From Salipiger abyssi (lineage in GTDB: Bacteria > Pseudomonadota > Alphaproteobacteria > Rhodobacterales > Rhodobacteraceae), in the NCBI RefSeq assembly GCF_017311415.1, contig NZ_JAEKIS010000005.1, forward strand, positions 186,001-250,000: a stretch of 64,000 nucleotides of DNA, in the 5' to 3' direction. Position 1 is the stretch's first letter. Each line of letters opens with the position of its first letter. The notes below the pieces were generated by a model that worked only from the letters and a program-made list of their open reading frames with translations, had not been told where the DNA came from and ran no database searches. A program made the translations under genes and the position numbers. Positions 22,277-29,855 of this stretch are shown here, one piece after another.

Positions 22277-23497
22277 ATGCAACCCGCGCCGAAGGTCCGC
22301 TTTCTGGACCGCACGACTCCGCCTCACCTTGTCACACTTATCCTGCTCGCAGGTGTCTCTGCGCTTGCGATGAATGTGTTTTTGCCCTCGCTGCCCAACA
22401 TGGCGGCGCATTTCAACACCGAATACCGGCTCATGCAGCTCTCGGTCGCGATCTACCTGGGGGTGAACGCGGTGCTGCAAATCCTCGTGGGGCCGATTTC
22501 CGACAAGGTCGGGCGGCGACCGGTGATTCTCTGGGGCATCGTGTTGTTCCTGATCGCGACGCTGGGCTGCATCTTCGCGCCCAATATCGTGGTCTTCCTC
22601 ATCTTCCGGATGTGTCAGGCCATCGTGATCGTCGCCATGGTGCTGAGCCGCGCCGTGGTGCGCGACATGGTCCCGCAGGATCAGGCCGCCTCGATGATCG
22701 GCTATGTGACCATGGGCGTCGCGGTCGTGCCGATGGTGGGGCCGGTCTTTGGCGGCATGCTGGATCAGGCCTTTGGCTGGCAAGCCTCCTTCTGGCTGCT
22801 GTTCCTCGTCGGGCTCGCCATTCTCTGGCTGAGCTGGCGCGATCTCGGCGAGACCTCGGTCTCGAGCGGCCTTTCGCTGGCGCAGCAGTTCAGCGAATAT
22901 CCCGAGCTGTTCCGCAGCCCGCGCTTCTGGGGCTATGCGCTGACCTGCGCACTCTCCTCGGGCGCGTTCTTTGCCTATCTCGGCGGCGCGCCCTTCGTCG
23001 GCTCTCAGGTCTTCGGCCTCGACCCCGCGACGCTCGGCCTGTTCTTCGGCGCGCCGGCAGTCGGCTATTTCTTTGGAAACGGCCTCTCGGGCCGCTATTC
23101 CGCGCGGTTCGGGATCAACCAGATGATCCTTTGGGGCTGCACCATCGTCACGCTGGGGCTGGCGTTGGCGCTGCTGCTGTTCTGGGCCGGCTTCCAGTAC
23201 CCGCTGACTTTCTTCGGCTTCATGACCTTCGTCGGTTTCGGCAACGGCATGACCATCCCCAACGCCACCGCCGGCGCGCTGTCGGTGCGCCCGCATCTGG
23301 CGGGCACCGCCTCCGGCCTCAGCGGCGCGATCATGATCGGCGGCGGCGCGGCGCTCTCGGCGCTGGCCGGGGCGCTTTTGCAACCGGGCACCGGCGCATG
23401 GCCGCTGCTCTGGCTGATGTTCGTCACCTGCGCCGCCTCCATCGTCTCGATCCTGCTGGTGATGCGTCGCGAAAAACGGCTGGCCGGGCTGCTCTGA
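22277..23497 (+). CDS. MFS drug-resistance transporter, Bcr/CflA type
   Basis: 406 residues from ATG 22277; a TTG two codons earlier is possible. About 12 transmembrane helices. MFS signature between TM2 and TM3: GPISDKVGRRPVIL; TM4 arginine in LSRAVVRDM; motif C GPVFGG in TM5, typical of antiporter-type drug exporters and the Bcr/CflA family. It is an inner-membrane proton antiporter of unknown substrate. Divergent from pccB with a shared candidate PccR operator, so it might be induced with propionate genes. Confidence 0.88.
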   Translation: MQPAPKVRFLDRTTPPHLVTLILLAGVSALAMNVFLPSLPNMAAHFNTEYRLMQLSVAIYLGVNAVLQILVGPISDKVGRRPVILWGIVLFLIATLGCIFAPNIVVFLIFRMCQAIVIVAMVLSRAVVRDMVPQDQAASMIGYVTMGVAVVPMVGPVFGGMLDQAFGWQASFWLLFLVGLAILWLSWRDLGETSVSSGLSLAQQFSEYPELFRSPRFWGYALTCALSSGAFFAYLGGAPFVGSQVFGLDPATLGLFFGAPAVGYFFGNGLSGRYSARFGINQMILWGCTIVTLGLALALLLFWAGFQYPLTFFGFMTFVGFGNGMTIPNATAGALSVRPHLAGTASGLSGAIMIGGGAALSALAGALLQPGTGAWPLLWLMFVTCAASIVSILLVMRREKRLAGLL

Positions 23498-23539
23498 GCC
23501 CTTCCCCGACCATCGCGGGGCTGGACCTGCGGCGCGAGA

Positions 23540-23577
23540 TTTGCAAACTAGCGAACCATCCCGCGCAAATCCGCAAA
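23540..23577 (+). promoter_or_regulatory. Candidate PccR autoregulatory operator
   Basis: TTTGCAAA at 23540-23547 and GCAAATCCGCAAA at 23565-23577, ending 17 nt before the pccR ATG. Matches the pccB site with half-sites 25 rather than 35 nt apart. Position just ahead of the ribosome site fits autorepression. Confidence 0.7.
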
Positions 23578-23594
23578 CGGGCGAGGAGGGGACG

Positions 23595-24986
23595 ATGGCC
23601 ACACGCAAGCTCTATGCGGGCGCCAAGCTGCGCGATCTGCGCGGACGGCTCGGACTGACGCAAAAGGATTTCGCCGCCAAGCTCGGCATTTCGCTGCCCT
23701 ACCTGAACCAGATGGAGAACAACAACCGCCCCGTCAGCACCACGGTGGTGCTGGCCCTGGCGCAGGAATTCGGCTTTGACGTCACCGAACTCGGCCAGGG
23801 CGACAGCGAGCGGCTGGTCACCGACATGCGCGAAGCGCTGGCCGATCCGGTCTTTGGCGAGACGCCGCCGCTGGCAGATCTGCGGCTCACCGCGTCGAAC
23901 GCCCCCGCCCTCGCCCGCGCCTTTCTGGAACTGCACCGCGCCTATCGCCAGACCCATGAGCGGCTGGCCAGTCTTGACGAGGCGCTGGGGCGCGAGGGTG
24001 CGCAACTCCAACCCTCCCCCTGGGAGGAGGTGCGCGATTTCTTCCATTATTGCGACAATTATATCGACGCGGTGGACCGCGCGGCGGAGCATTTCGCAAA
24101 CGGGCTGAACGGAGAGATGCGCGGCGCGGTGATCGCGCGGCTGCGCGAGCGCGGCATCGCGGTCGAGATGGCCCATAGCGCGACGCTGCGCGCCTACGAC
24201 CCGGCGCGCAAGCAGCTCACCCTGTCGAGCCTGGTGCCGCCGGAGACGCAGAATTTCCAGTTGCTGGTGCAGGTGGCGCTGCTGCGGCAGAACGATCTGC
24301 TGGAGGCGACGCTGGATCTGGGTCGTTTCCAGTCCGACGCCGCCCGCGCCATCGCCAAGCTGGGGCTCGCGAATTACTTCGCCGGCGCCGCGCTGATGCC
24401 CTATGGCCGCTTCCTCGCCGCGGCGCAGGAGACGCGGCACGATCTGGAACTGCTTGCCGCGCGGTTCGGCGCCTCGATCGAACAGGTGGCGCATAGGCTC
24501 TCGACACTGCAACGGCCCGGCGCCAAGGGCATCCCGTTCTTCTTCGCCCGGGTTGATCAGGCCGGCACGATCACCAAGCGGCACTCGGCCACACGGCTGC
24601 AATTCGCCCGTTTCGGCGGCGCCTGTCCGCTCTGGAACGTGCACCGCGCCTTTGAGACCCCTGGCCGTTTCCTGCGCCAGCTTGCCGAGACGCCGGACGG
24701 GGTGCGCTATGTGCTGCTCGCGCGCGACGTCACCAAGCGCGGCGGCCATTTCGGCGCGCCGGTACGGCGCTACGCCATGGCGCTGGGATGCGAGGTCAAA
24801 CATGCCGGCGCGCTGGTCTATGCGGACGGGCTCGATCTGGGGCGCGACGGCGCGTTCGAGCCCATCGGCATCTCCTGCCGGATCTGCGAGCGCACCGACT
24901 GCCACCAGCGCTCGGTGCCGCCGCTGGAAAAGCGGCTCTCGATCCACCCCGAACGGCGCGAGGTGCTGCCCTATTCGCTGGAATGA
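23595..24986 (+). CDS. pccR: Short-chain fatty acyl-CoA regulator PccR (XRE/ScfR family)
   Basis: 463 residues, ScfR length. N-terminal helix-turn-helix (residues 8-63: LRDLRGRLGLTQKDFAAKLG and LPYLNQMENNNRPV), a central IrrE/peptidase-like domain, and a C-terminal cysteine cluster C428-x2-C431-x4-C436 in SCRICERTDC. In R. sphaeroides PccR activates propionyl-CoA carboxylase genes; acyl-CoA probably acts as effector. ATG 23595 follows GAGGAGGGG. Location immediately beyond pccB and MFS, with operator copies at both, is classical. Confidence 0.92.
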   Translation: MATRKLYAGAKLRDLRGRLGLTQKDFAAKLGISLPYLNQMENNNRPVSTTVVLALAQEFGFDVTELGQGDSERLVTDMREALADPVFGETPPLADLRLTASNAPALARAFLELHRAYRQTHERLASLDEALGREGAQLQPSPWEEVRDFFHYCDNYIDAVDRAAEHFANGLNGEMRGAVIARLRERGIAVEMAHSATLRAYDPARKQLTLSSLVPPETQNFQLLVQVALLRQNDLLEATLDLGRFQSDAARAIAKLGLANYFAGAALMPYGRFLAAAQETRHDLELLAARFGASIEQVAHRLSTLQRPGAKGIPFFFARVDQAGTITKRHSATRLQFARFGGACPLWNVHRAFETPGRFLRQLAETPDGVRYVLLARDVTKRGGHFGAPVRRYAMALGCEVKHAGALVYADGLDLGRDGAFEPIGISCRICERTDCHQRSVPPLEKRLSIHPERREVLPYSLE

Positions 24987-25002
24987 GCCCGGCCCGCGGT
25001 GC

Positions 25003-25025
25003 GGTGGGCAAATTGCCCACCCTAC
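25003..25025 (-). repeat. GTAG palindromic repeat, copy 3 (left member of pair)
   Basis: GGTGGGCA-AAT-TGCCCACC then CTAC. Its GTAG end faces copy 4, 157 nt away, with the second repeat family in between. Confidence 0.85.
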
Positions 25026-25053
25026 CCCGCCCGGCATGACAGCCCCCGTGCAT

Positions 25054-25137
25054 GCGAATGCCTCCGGCGGGCGTATTTGCAAAGAGAAGAAACGCAAGAG
25101 AACGCCCCTGCCCCCTTCTTCTCTTTTCCAAATACGC
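25054..25137. repeat. Second intergenic repeat family, complete palindromic copy
   Basis: GCGAATGCCTCCGGCGG leads into GCGTATTTGC-AAAGAGAAGAA (25071-25091), whose near-perfect inverted copy is at 25116-25137. The arms are about 21 nt with one mismatch and one indel; loop about 24 nt. Confidence 0.8.
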
Positions 25138-25182
25138 AAAACCTGCCCTGGACGCCTGCTCGGCCTCGACGGCTCTGCACCC

Positions 25183-25206
25183 GTAGGGTGGGCAATTCTG
25201 CCCACC
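25183..25206 (+). repeat. GTAG palindromic repeat, copy 4 (right member of pair)
   Basis: GTAGGGTGGGCA then TGCCCACC. Inverted with respect to copy 3, so GTAG ends face each other. Confidence 0.85.
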
Positions 25207-25304
25207 ACAGCCTCAAGCCGCCCCAGCCCAAACCCGACCGCTTGCGACCGCAGACGCGGCGGAGTAAAGCGGGCAGGACAAATTCAGGACAACGGAGATC
25301 CCCG

Positions 25305-25592
25305 ATGTCGATCGACACCGATACCGCCGCGCGTGTGGCGAAGCTCGCCCGGATCCGGGTGGAAGACGACCAGCTCCCTGCGCTGGCGCAGGAATTCTCC
25401 AATATCCTCGATTTCATCGAACAGCTGAACGAGGTGGATGTGGAGGGCGTCGAGCCCATGGTCTCGGTCACGCCGATGCGGCTCAAGCGCCGTCAGGACG
25501 GCGTCACCGATGGCGGCATGCAGGACAAGATCCTCTCCAACGCCCCCGATGCCCGCGAGGGCTTTTTTGCCGTGCCGAAGGTGGTCGAATGA
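25305..25592 (+). CDS. gatC: Aspartyl/glutamyl-tRNA amidotransferase subunit C
   Basis: 95 residues, standard GatC. It bridges GatA and GatB. The N-terminal [19 protein letters not shown] helix and the [18 protein letters not shown] segment are characteristic. ATG 25305 follows CGGAGATCCCCG. The stop overlaps the gatA start as ATGA, so GatC and GatA are coupled. Confidence 0.95.
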   Translation: MSIDTDTAARVAKLARIRVEDDQLPALAQEFSNILDFIEQLNEVDVEGVEPMVSVTPMRLKRRQDGVTDGGMQDKILSNAPDAREGFFAVPKVVE

Positions 25593-27076
25593 GCGATCTG
25601 ACAAAGATGAAACTGGCCGAGGCGCGCGACGCGCTGCGCGCCGGCGATGTGACCAGTGTGGAACTGACCGAGGCCTGCCTCTCGGCCATCGAGGGCGCGG
25701 GCGCGCTGAATGCCTTCGTGCACAAGACCCCGGAGCTCGCCCGCGAACAGGCACAGGCCGCCGATGCGCGCATCAAGGCCGGCGACGCGCCGTCGATGTG
25801 CGGCATCCCGATGGGGATCAAGGATCTCTTCTGCACGCGCGGTGTGGCCAGCCAGGCTGCGAGTCGCATCCTCGAAGGCTTCAAGCCCGAATACGAATCC
25901 ACCGTCACCACGCAGCTTTTCGACGCGGGCGCAGTGATGCTGGGCAAGCTCAACATGGACGAATTCGCCATGGGGAGCAGCAACGAGACCTCGTGCTACG
26001 GCAACGCGGTGAACCCGTGGCGGCGCGGCAATGACGATACCGCCCTCACCCCCGGCGGTTCCTCCGGCGGCTCGGCGGCGGCGGTGGCGGCCGATCTCTG
26101 TCTCGCGGCCACCGGCACCGATACCGGCGGCTCGATCCGCCAGCCCGCCGCCTTCACCGGCATCACCGGCATCAAGCCGACCTACGGGCGCTGCTCGCGC
26201 TGGGGTATCGTGGCCTTTGCCTCTTCGCTCGACCAGGCCGGCCCGATGACCAAGGATGTGCGCGACAGCGCCATCCTGCTCAACGCCATGTGCGGCCACG
26301 ACCCCAAGGACAGCACCTCCGCCGATCTGCCGGTGCCGGATTTCGAGGCGATGCTCACCGGCGACATCAAGGGCAAGACTATCGGCATCCCGCGCGAATA
26401 CCGCATGGAGGGCATGCCCGAGGAGATCGAGGCGCTCTGGACCAGGGGCCGCGAGATGCTGGCCGATGCCGGCGCGAAGATCGTCGATATCTCGCTGCCG
26501 CATACCAAATACGCCCTGCCCGCCTATTACGTGATCGCTCCCGCCGAGGCCTCGTCGAACCTCGCGCGCTATGACGGGGTGCGCTACGGCCACCGCGCCA
26601 CGCTTTCGCAGGGCGAGGGCATCAACGACATGTACGAGAAAACCCGCGCCGAGGGCTTCGGCCACGAGGTGCAGCGCCGCGTGATGGTGGGCACCTATGT
26701 GCTCTCGGCGGGCTTCTACGACGCCTATTACAACCGCGCCCGCAAGGTCCGCACGCTGATCAAGAAAGACTTCGAGGATGTCTTTGCCCATGGCGTCGAT
26801 GCGATCCTGACCCCGGCCACGCCCTCCGCCGCCTTCGGGCTCGGCGAGATGAAGGATGCCGACCCGGTGCAGATGTATCTCAACGACGTTTTCACCGTCA
26901 CGGTGAACCTTGCGGGGCTTCCGGGCGTTAGCGTTCCGGCGGGTCTGGACAAGCAGGGCCTGCCGCTGGGGCTGCAACTGATCGGGCGGCCCTGGGAGGA
27001 AGGCGATCTGCTGAATACCGCTTATGCGCTGGAGCGTGCCGCGGGGTTTGTGGAAAAACCCGCCAAATGGTGGTAA
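25589..27076 (+). CDS. gatA: Glutamyl-tRNA(Gln) amidotransferase subunit A
   Basis: 495 residues. Amidase-signature hydrolase that releases ammonia from glutamine for GatB. The catalytic triad is in place: Lys78 (GIKDLF), cis-Ser158 ([11 protein letters not shown]) and Ser182 ([10 protein letters not shown]), each offset 4 or 1 from the S. aureus enzyme. The C-terminal [19 protein letters not shown] is also typical. Coupled to gatC; gatB is far upstream at 7.1 kb. Confidence 0.97.
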   Translation: MSDLTKMKLAEARDALRAGDVTSVELTEACLSAIEGAGALNAFVHKTPELAREQAQAADARIKAGDAPSMCGIPMGIKDLFCTRGVASQAASRILEGFKPEYESTVTTQLFDAGAVMLGKLNMDEFAMGSSNETSCYGNAVNPWRRGNDDTALTPGGSSGGSAAAVAADLCLAATGTDTGGSIRQPAAFTGITGIKPTYGRCSRWGIVAFASSLDQAGPMTKDVRDSAILLNAMCGHDPKDSTSADLPVPDFEAMLTGDIKGKTIGIPREYRMEGMPEEIEALWTRGREMLADAGAKIVDISLPHTKYALPAYYVIAPAEASSNLARYDGVRYGHRATLSQGEGINDMYEKTRAEGFGHEVQRRVMVGTYVLSAGFYDAYYNRARKVRTLIKKDFEDVFAHGVDAILTPATPSAAFGLGEMKDADPVQMYLNDVFTVTVNLAGLPGVSVPAGLDKQGLPLGLQLIGRPWEEGDLLNTAYALERAAGFVEKPAKWW

Positions 27077-27108
27077 GGACGCGAAAAACAGGGGTGACGG
27101 GCAGACAG

Positions 27109-27798
27109 ATGAGAACGGTTTTCCTTTGCGGTGTGGCAGCGCTGGCGCTGTCGGCCTGTGGCACGTCGGTGCCCGATAGCGGTGCGGGCGTGGGCTTTGA
27201 CGACTACCAGACCTACGCACAGCGCCAGATGGCGCAGCAGGCGCAGGGCGGTGGCCAGACCACTGTGCAGCCCCCCACCGCCGTGGAAAGCCAGACGCTC
27301 GACAGCGCAGAGGCGCAGGCCGCCGCAAACGCCGCCGCGCAAAATTCCGGCGTCGCCCCGGTCGAGGCCTCCCCCTCGAACCCGGCGCCGCAGGTCGTGA
27401 CCAACGCCGCCGGCATCTCCGACGAGAACAATTTCGAAGCGGTCTCGGCAGAGCGCGACATTCAGGCCGATGCCGCGCTGATCGCGCAGAACCGCGCCCA
27501 GTACCAGCTCGTCACACCGACCGACCTGCCGCCGCGCCCGGACAGCGACGCGCCCAATATCGTGGAATATGCGCTGCGCACCACCAACCCGGTCGGTGCA
27601 CAGCTCTACGAACGTCGCGGTCGCTATGATGGCAACCGTATCTCCAAGGCCTGCGGCTCCTACAACTCTTCCGATCTCGCACAAGAGGCCTTCCTCGCCG
27701 CCGGCGGACCAGAGCGCGACCGCCGCGGGCTCGACCCGGATGGCGACGGCTTTGCCTGCGCCTGGGATCCCGCGCCGTTCCGCGCGGCGCGCGGCTGA
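27109..27798 (+). CDS. Lipoprotein with C-terminal Excalibur calcium-binding domain
   Basis: 229 residues from ATG 27109 (in-frame upstream codons overlap gatA). Signal MRTVFLCGVAALALSAC with lipobox LSAC (Cys17). A long Gln/Ala/Pro-rich low-complexity region (residues 30-130) leads to a C-terminal domain with KACGSYNSSDLAQEAFLAAG and DPDGDGFACAWDP, the DxDxDGxxC signature of Excalibur domains. It would be an outer-membrane or periplasmic lipoprotein. Its stop overlaps the possible CTG start of the next gene. Confidence 0.82.
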   Translation: MRTVFLCGVAALALSACGTSVPDSGAGVGFDDYQTYAQRQMAQQAQGGGQTTVQPPTAVESQTLDSAEAQAAANAAAQNSGVAPVEASPSNPAPQVVTNAAGISDENNFEAVSAERDIQADAALIAQNRAQYQLVTPTDLPPRPDSDAPNIVEYALRTTNPVGAQLYERRGRYDGNRISKACGSYNSSDLAQEAFLAAGGPERDRRGLDPDGDGFACAWDPAPFRAARG

Positions 27799-28454
27799 CA
27801 CCGCTCTGGCACCCCAGCGATAATTTCGGCCCGCGCCGGCTCGGCGTGCGGGCCGATACAGTCGTTTTGCACTACACTGCGATGGAGAGCGCCGAGGGGG
27901 CGCGCGACTGGCTTTGCAATGTCGAATCCAGCGTCTCCGCCCATTATGTGATCGGCCGCCATGGCACCTGCTGGCAACTGGTGCGCGAAGATATGCGCGC
28001 CTGGCATGCGGGGCTCGGCGCCTGGGGCAGCGTCGAGGAGGTCAATTCCCGCTCCATCGGTATCGAGATCGCCAATACCGGCGCCGAGCCCTTTCCCGAA
28101 CCGCAGATGGCCGCGCTGGAGGCCCTGCTCACCGGCATTCTCGCGCGCTGGGATATCTCGCCGGAGCGGGTGATCGGCCATTCCGACCTTGCGCTCGGGC
28201 GCAAGATCGACCCCGGCCCGCGCTTCGATTGGTCGCGGCTGGCGCGGCGCGGGCTGGCGATCCGGCCCTCGCCCGCGACACCCGGCGATTTCCACGCCGA
28301 TGCCCGACGCTTCGGCTATGTCTTTACTGAGGATCAGCATACGGCCCTGCTCGCCGCCTTCCGTGCCCGCTTCCGTCCCGGCGCTGCCGGCCCGCTCTGC
28401 GATGCCGACCGCGCGCTGATGGCCGATCTCGCCGCGCGCTGGCCTGCCGCCTGA
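27795..28454 (+). CDS. N-acetylmuramoyl-L-alanine amidase (AmiD/AmpD type)
   Basis: Amidase_2 zinc enzyme cleaving the MurNAc-L-Ala bond of peptidoglycan. Zinc ligands: His in VVLHYTAM, His in IGHSDLALGRKIDPG and its Asp; SAHYVIGRHG supplies the active-site strand. The first canonical start in this frame is GTG 27846 (202 residues). However, the preceding in-frame codons read LTPLWHPSDNFGPRRLG, the usual conserved N-terminus (WHPS-N-GPRR), and begin with CTG at 27795, overlapping the lipoprotein stop as CTGA. I report the longer form, 219 residues, with start uncertain. No signal peptide; likely cytoplasmic muropeptide recycling. Confidence 0.8.
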   Translation: MTPLWHPSDNFGPRRLGVRADTVVLHYTAMESAEGARDWLCNVESSVSAHYVIGRHGTCWQLVREDMRAWHAGLGAWGSVEEVNSRSIGIEIANTGAEPFPEPQMAALEALLTGILARWDISPERVIGHSDLALGRKIDPGPRFDWSRLARRGLAIRPSPATPGDFHADARRFGYVFTEDQHTALLAAFRARFRPGAAGPLCDADRALMADLAARWPAA

Positions 28455-28568
28455 GACCCAAAAACCGCAGCCACCCGGGCCCGGGACGGGACCATGCAGC
28501 GCCCCTTGCGCGAACCGCCCCCCCGGCGTAAACCGCGCCTGATTCAAAGACACCCCGGGGAAAGCCTC

Positions 28569-29807
28569 ATGCCCGTTCTCGTGATGAAATTCGGCGGCAC
28601 CTCCGTCGCGACGCTCGACCGGATCCGGCGGGCGGCGAAACGCGTGGGCGTCGAGGTGGCCAAGGGCTATGACGTGATCGTCATCGTCAGCGCCATGTCG
28701 GGCGAGACAAACAAGCTCGTGGGCTATGTCGAGGAAACCTCTCCCCTCTTCGACGCGCGCGAATACGACGCCGTGGTCAGCTCGGGCGAGAACGTCACCG
28801 CCGGGCTGATGGCGCTGACGCTTCAGGAAATGGACGTGCCGGCGCGCAGCTGGCAGGGCTGGCAGGTGCCGCTGATGACCACCTCCGCCCACAGCGCCGC
28901 GCGCATTGTCGATATCCCGACCGAGAACATCACTCGCAAGTTCGGCGAGGGCATGAAGGTCGCGGTGGTCGCGGGCTTTCAGGGCCTCTCGCCCGAGGGC
29001 CGGATCACCACGCTGGGCCGGGGCGGCTCGGACACCACCGCCGTGGCCTTTGCCGCCGCCTTCGGGGCCGAGCGCTGCGATATCTACACCGATGTGGACG
29101 GGGTCTATACCACCGATCCGCGCATCTGCGAAAACGCCCGCAAGCTCGACAAGATCGCCTTTGAAGAGATGCTGGAACTTGCCAGCCTCGGCGCGAAAGT
29201 GTTGCAAACCCGCTCGGTCGAGCTGGCGATGCGCTACAAGGTCAAGCTGCGGGTGCTGTCGAGTTTCGAGGAACAGTCGGACGAGGCCGGAACGCTGGTC
29301 TGCGACGAGGAGGAAATCATGGAACTGAACGTTGTTTCCGGGGTCGCCCATTCGCGCGACGAAGCCAAGATGACCCTGTTCTCGGTCGCTGACCGCCCCG
29401 GCATCGCCGCGGCGATCTTCAGCCCGCTCTCCGAGGCGGGGATCAACGTGGACATGATCGTGCAGAACATCTCCGAAGACGGCCGCACCGACATGACCTT
29501 TTCCTGCCCCACAAATCAGGTGAAACGGGCCGAGGAAGCGCTGAAGAAAGCCCAGGACTCGGGCGAGATCAATTTCCACAACCTCCTGGCCGATACCAAT
29601 GTCGCCAAGATCTCGGTGGTGGGAATCGGCATGCGCTCCCACACCGGCGTCGCGGCGAAAATGTTCAAGGTTCTCTCGCAAGAGGGTATCAACATTAAGG
29701 TTATCACAACCTCCGAGATAAAAATTTCCGTGTTGGTCGACCGGAAATACATGGAACTCGCGGTTCAGGCGCTGCATGATGCGTTCGAACTGGAGAAGGC
29801 GGCCTGA
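28569..29807 (+). CDS. lysC: Aspartate kinase
   Basis: 412 residues, size of monofunctional aspartokinase. First step of lysine, threonine, methionine and diaminopimelate synthesis. ATP site VMKFGGTSV, then TTLGRGGSDTTAVAFAAAFG and CDIYTDVDGVYTTDPR; two C-terminal ACT domains (FSVADRPGIAAAIFSPLSEA; SVVGIGMRSHTGVAAKMF) for feedback control by lysine/threonine. No lysine riboswitch is visible in the 114-nt leader. It is followed by ptsP after 48 nt. Confidence 0.97.
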   Translation: MPVLVMKFGGTSVATLDRIRRAAKRVGVEVAKGYDVIVIVSAMSGETNKLVGYVEETSPLFDAREYDAVVSSGENVTAGLMALTLQEMDVPARSWQGWQVPLMTTSAHSAARIVDIPTENITRKFGEGMKVAVVAGFQGLSPEGRITTLGRGGSDTTAVAFAAAFGAERCDIYTDVDGVYTTDPRICENARKLDKIAFEEMLELASLGAKVLQTRSVELAMRYKVKLRVLSSFEEQSDEAGTLVCDEEEIMELNVVSGVAHSRDEAKMTLFSVADRPGIAAAIFSPLSEAGINVDMIVQNISEDGRTDMTFSCPTNQVKRAEEALKKAQDSGEINFHNLLADTNVAKISVVGIGMRSHTGVAAKMFKVLSQEGINIKVITTSEIKISVLVDRKYMELAVQALHDAFELEKAA

Positions 29808-29855
29808 GGTGACCCGGGCCGGCTTTTCGCTGGGACGGGGACAGGTCTGACCGAT

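Larger units (their letters stand above)
24987..25304. other. 318-nt spacer filled by three palindromic repeats
   Basis: Between pccR and gatC. It contains GTAG palindrome copies 3 and 4 and, between them, a complete copy of the second repeat family. No protein-coding frame has support. The TTTGCAAA inside the second repeat is part of that repeat and not an isolated operator. Confidence 0.8.

Noticed and set aside
25073-25084. TTTGCAAA as a third PccR operator
   Set aside because: It is part of the second repeat family arm (GCGTATTTGCAAAGAG); the sister copy reads TTTGAAAA and neighbours are not propionate genes.
28455-28568. Lysine riboswitch before lysC
   Set aside because: The 114-nt leader is too short and shows none of the conserved L-box helices.
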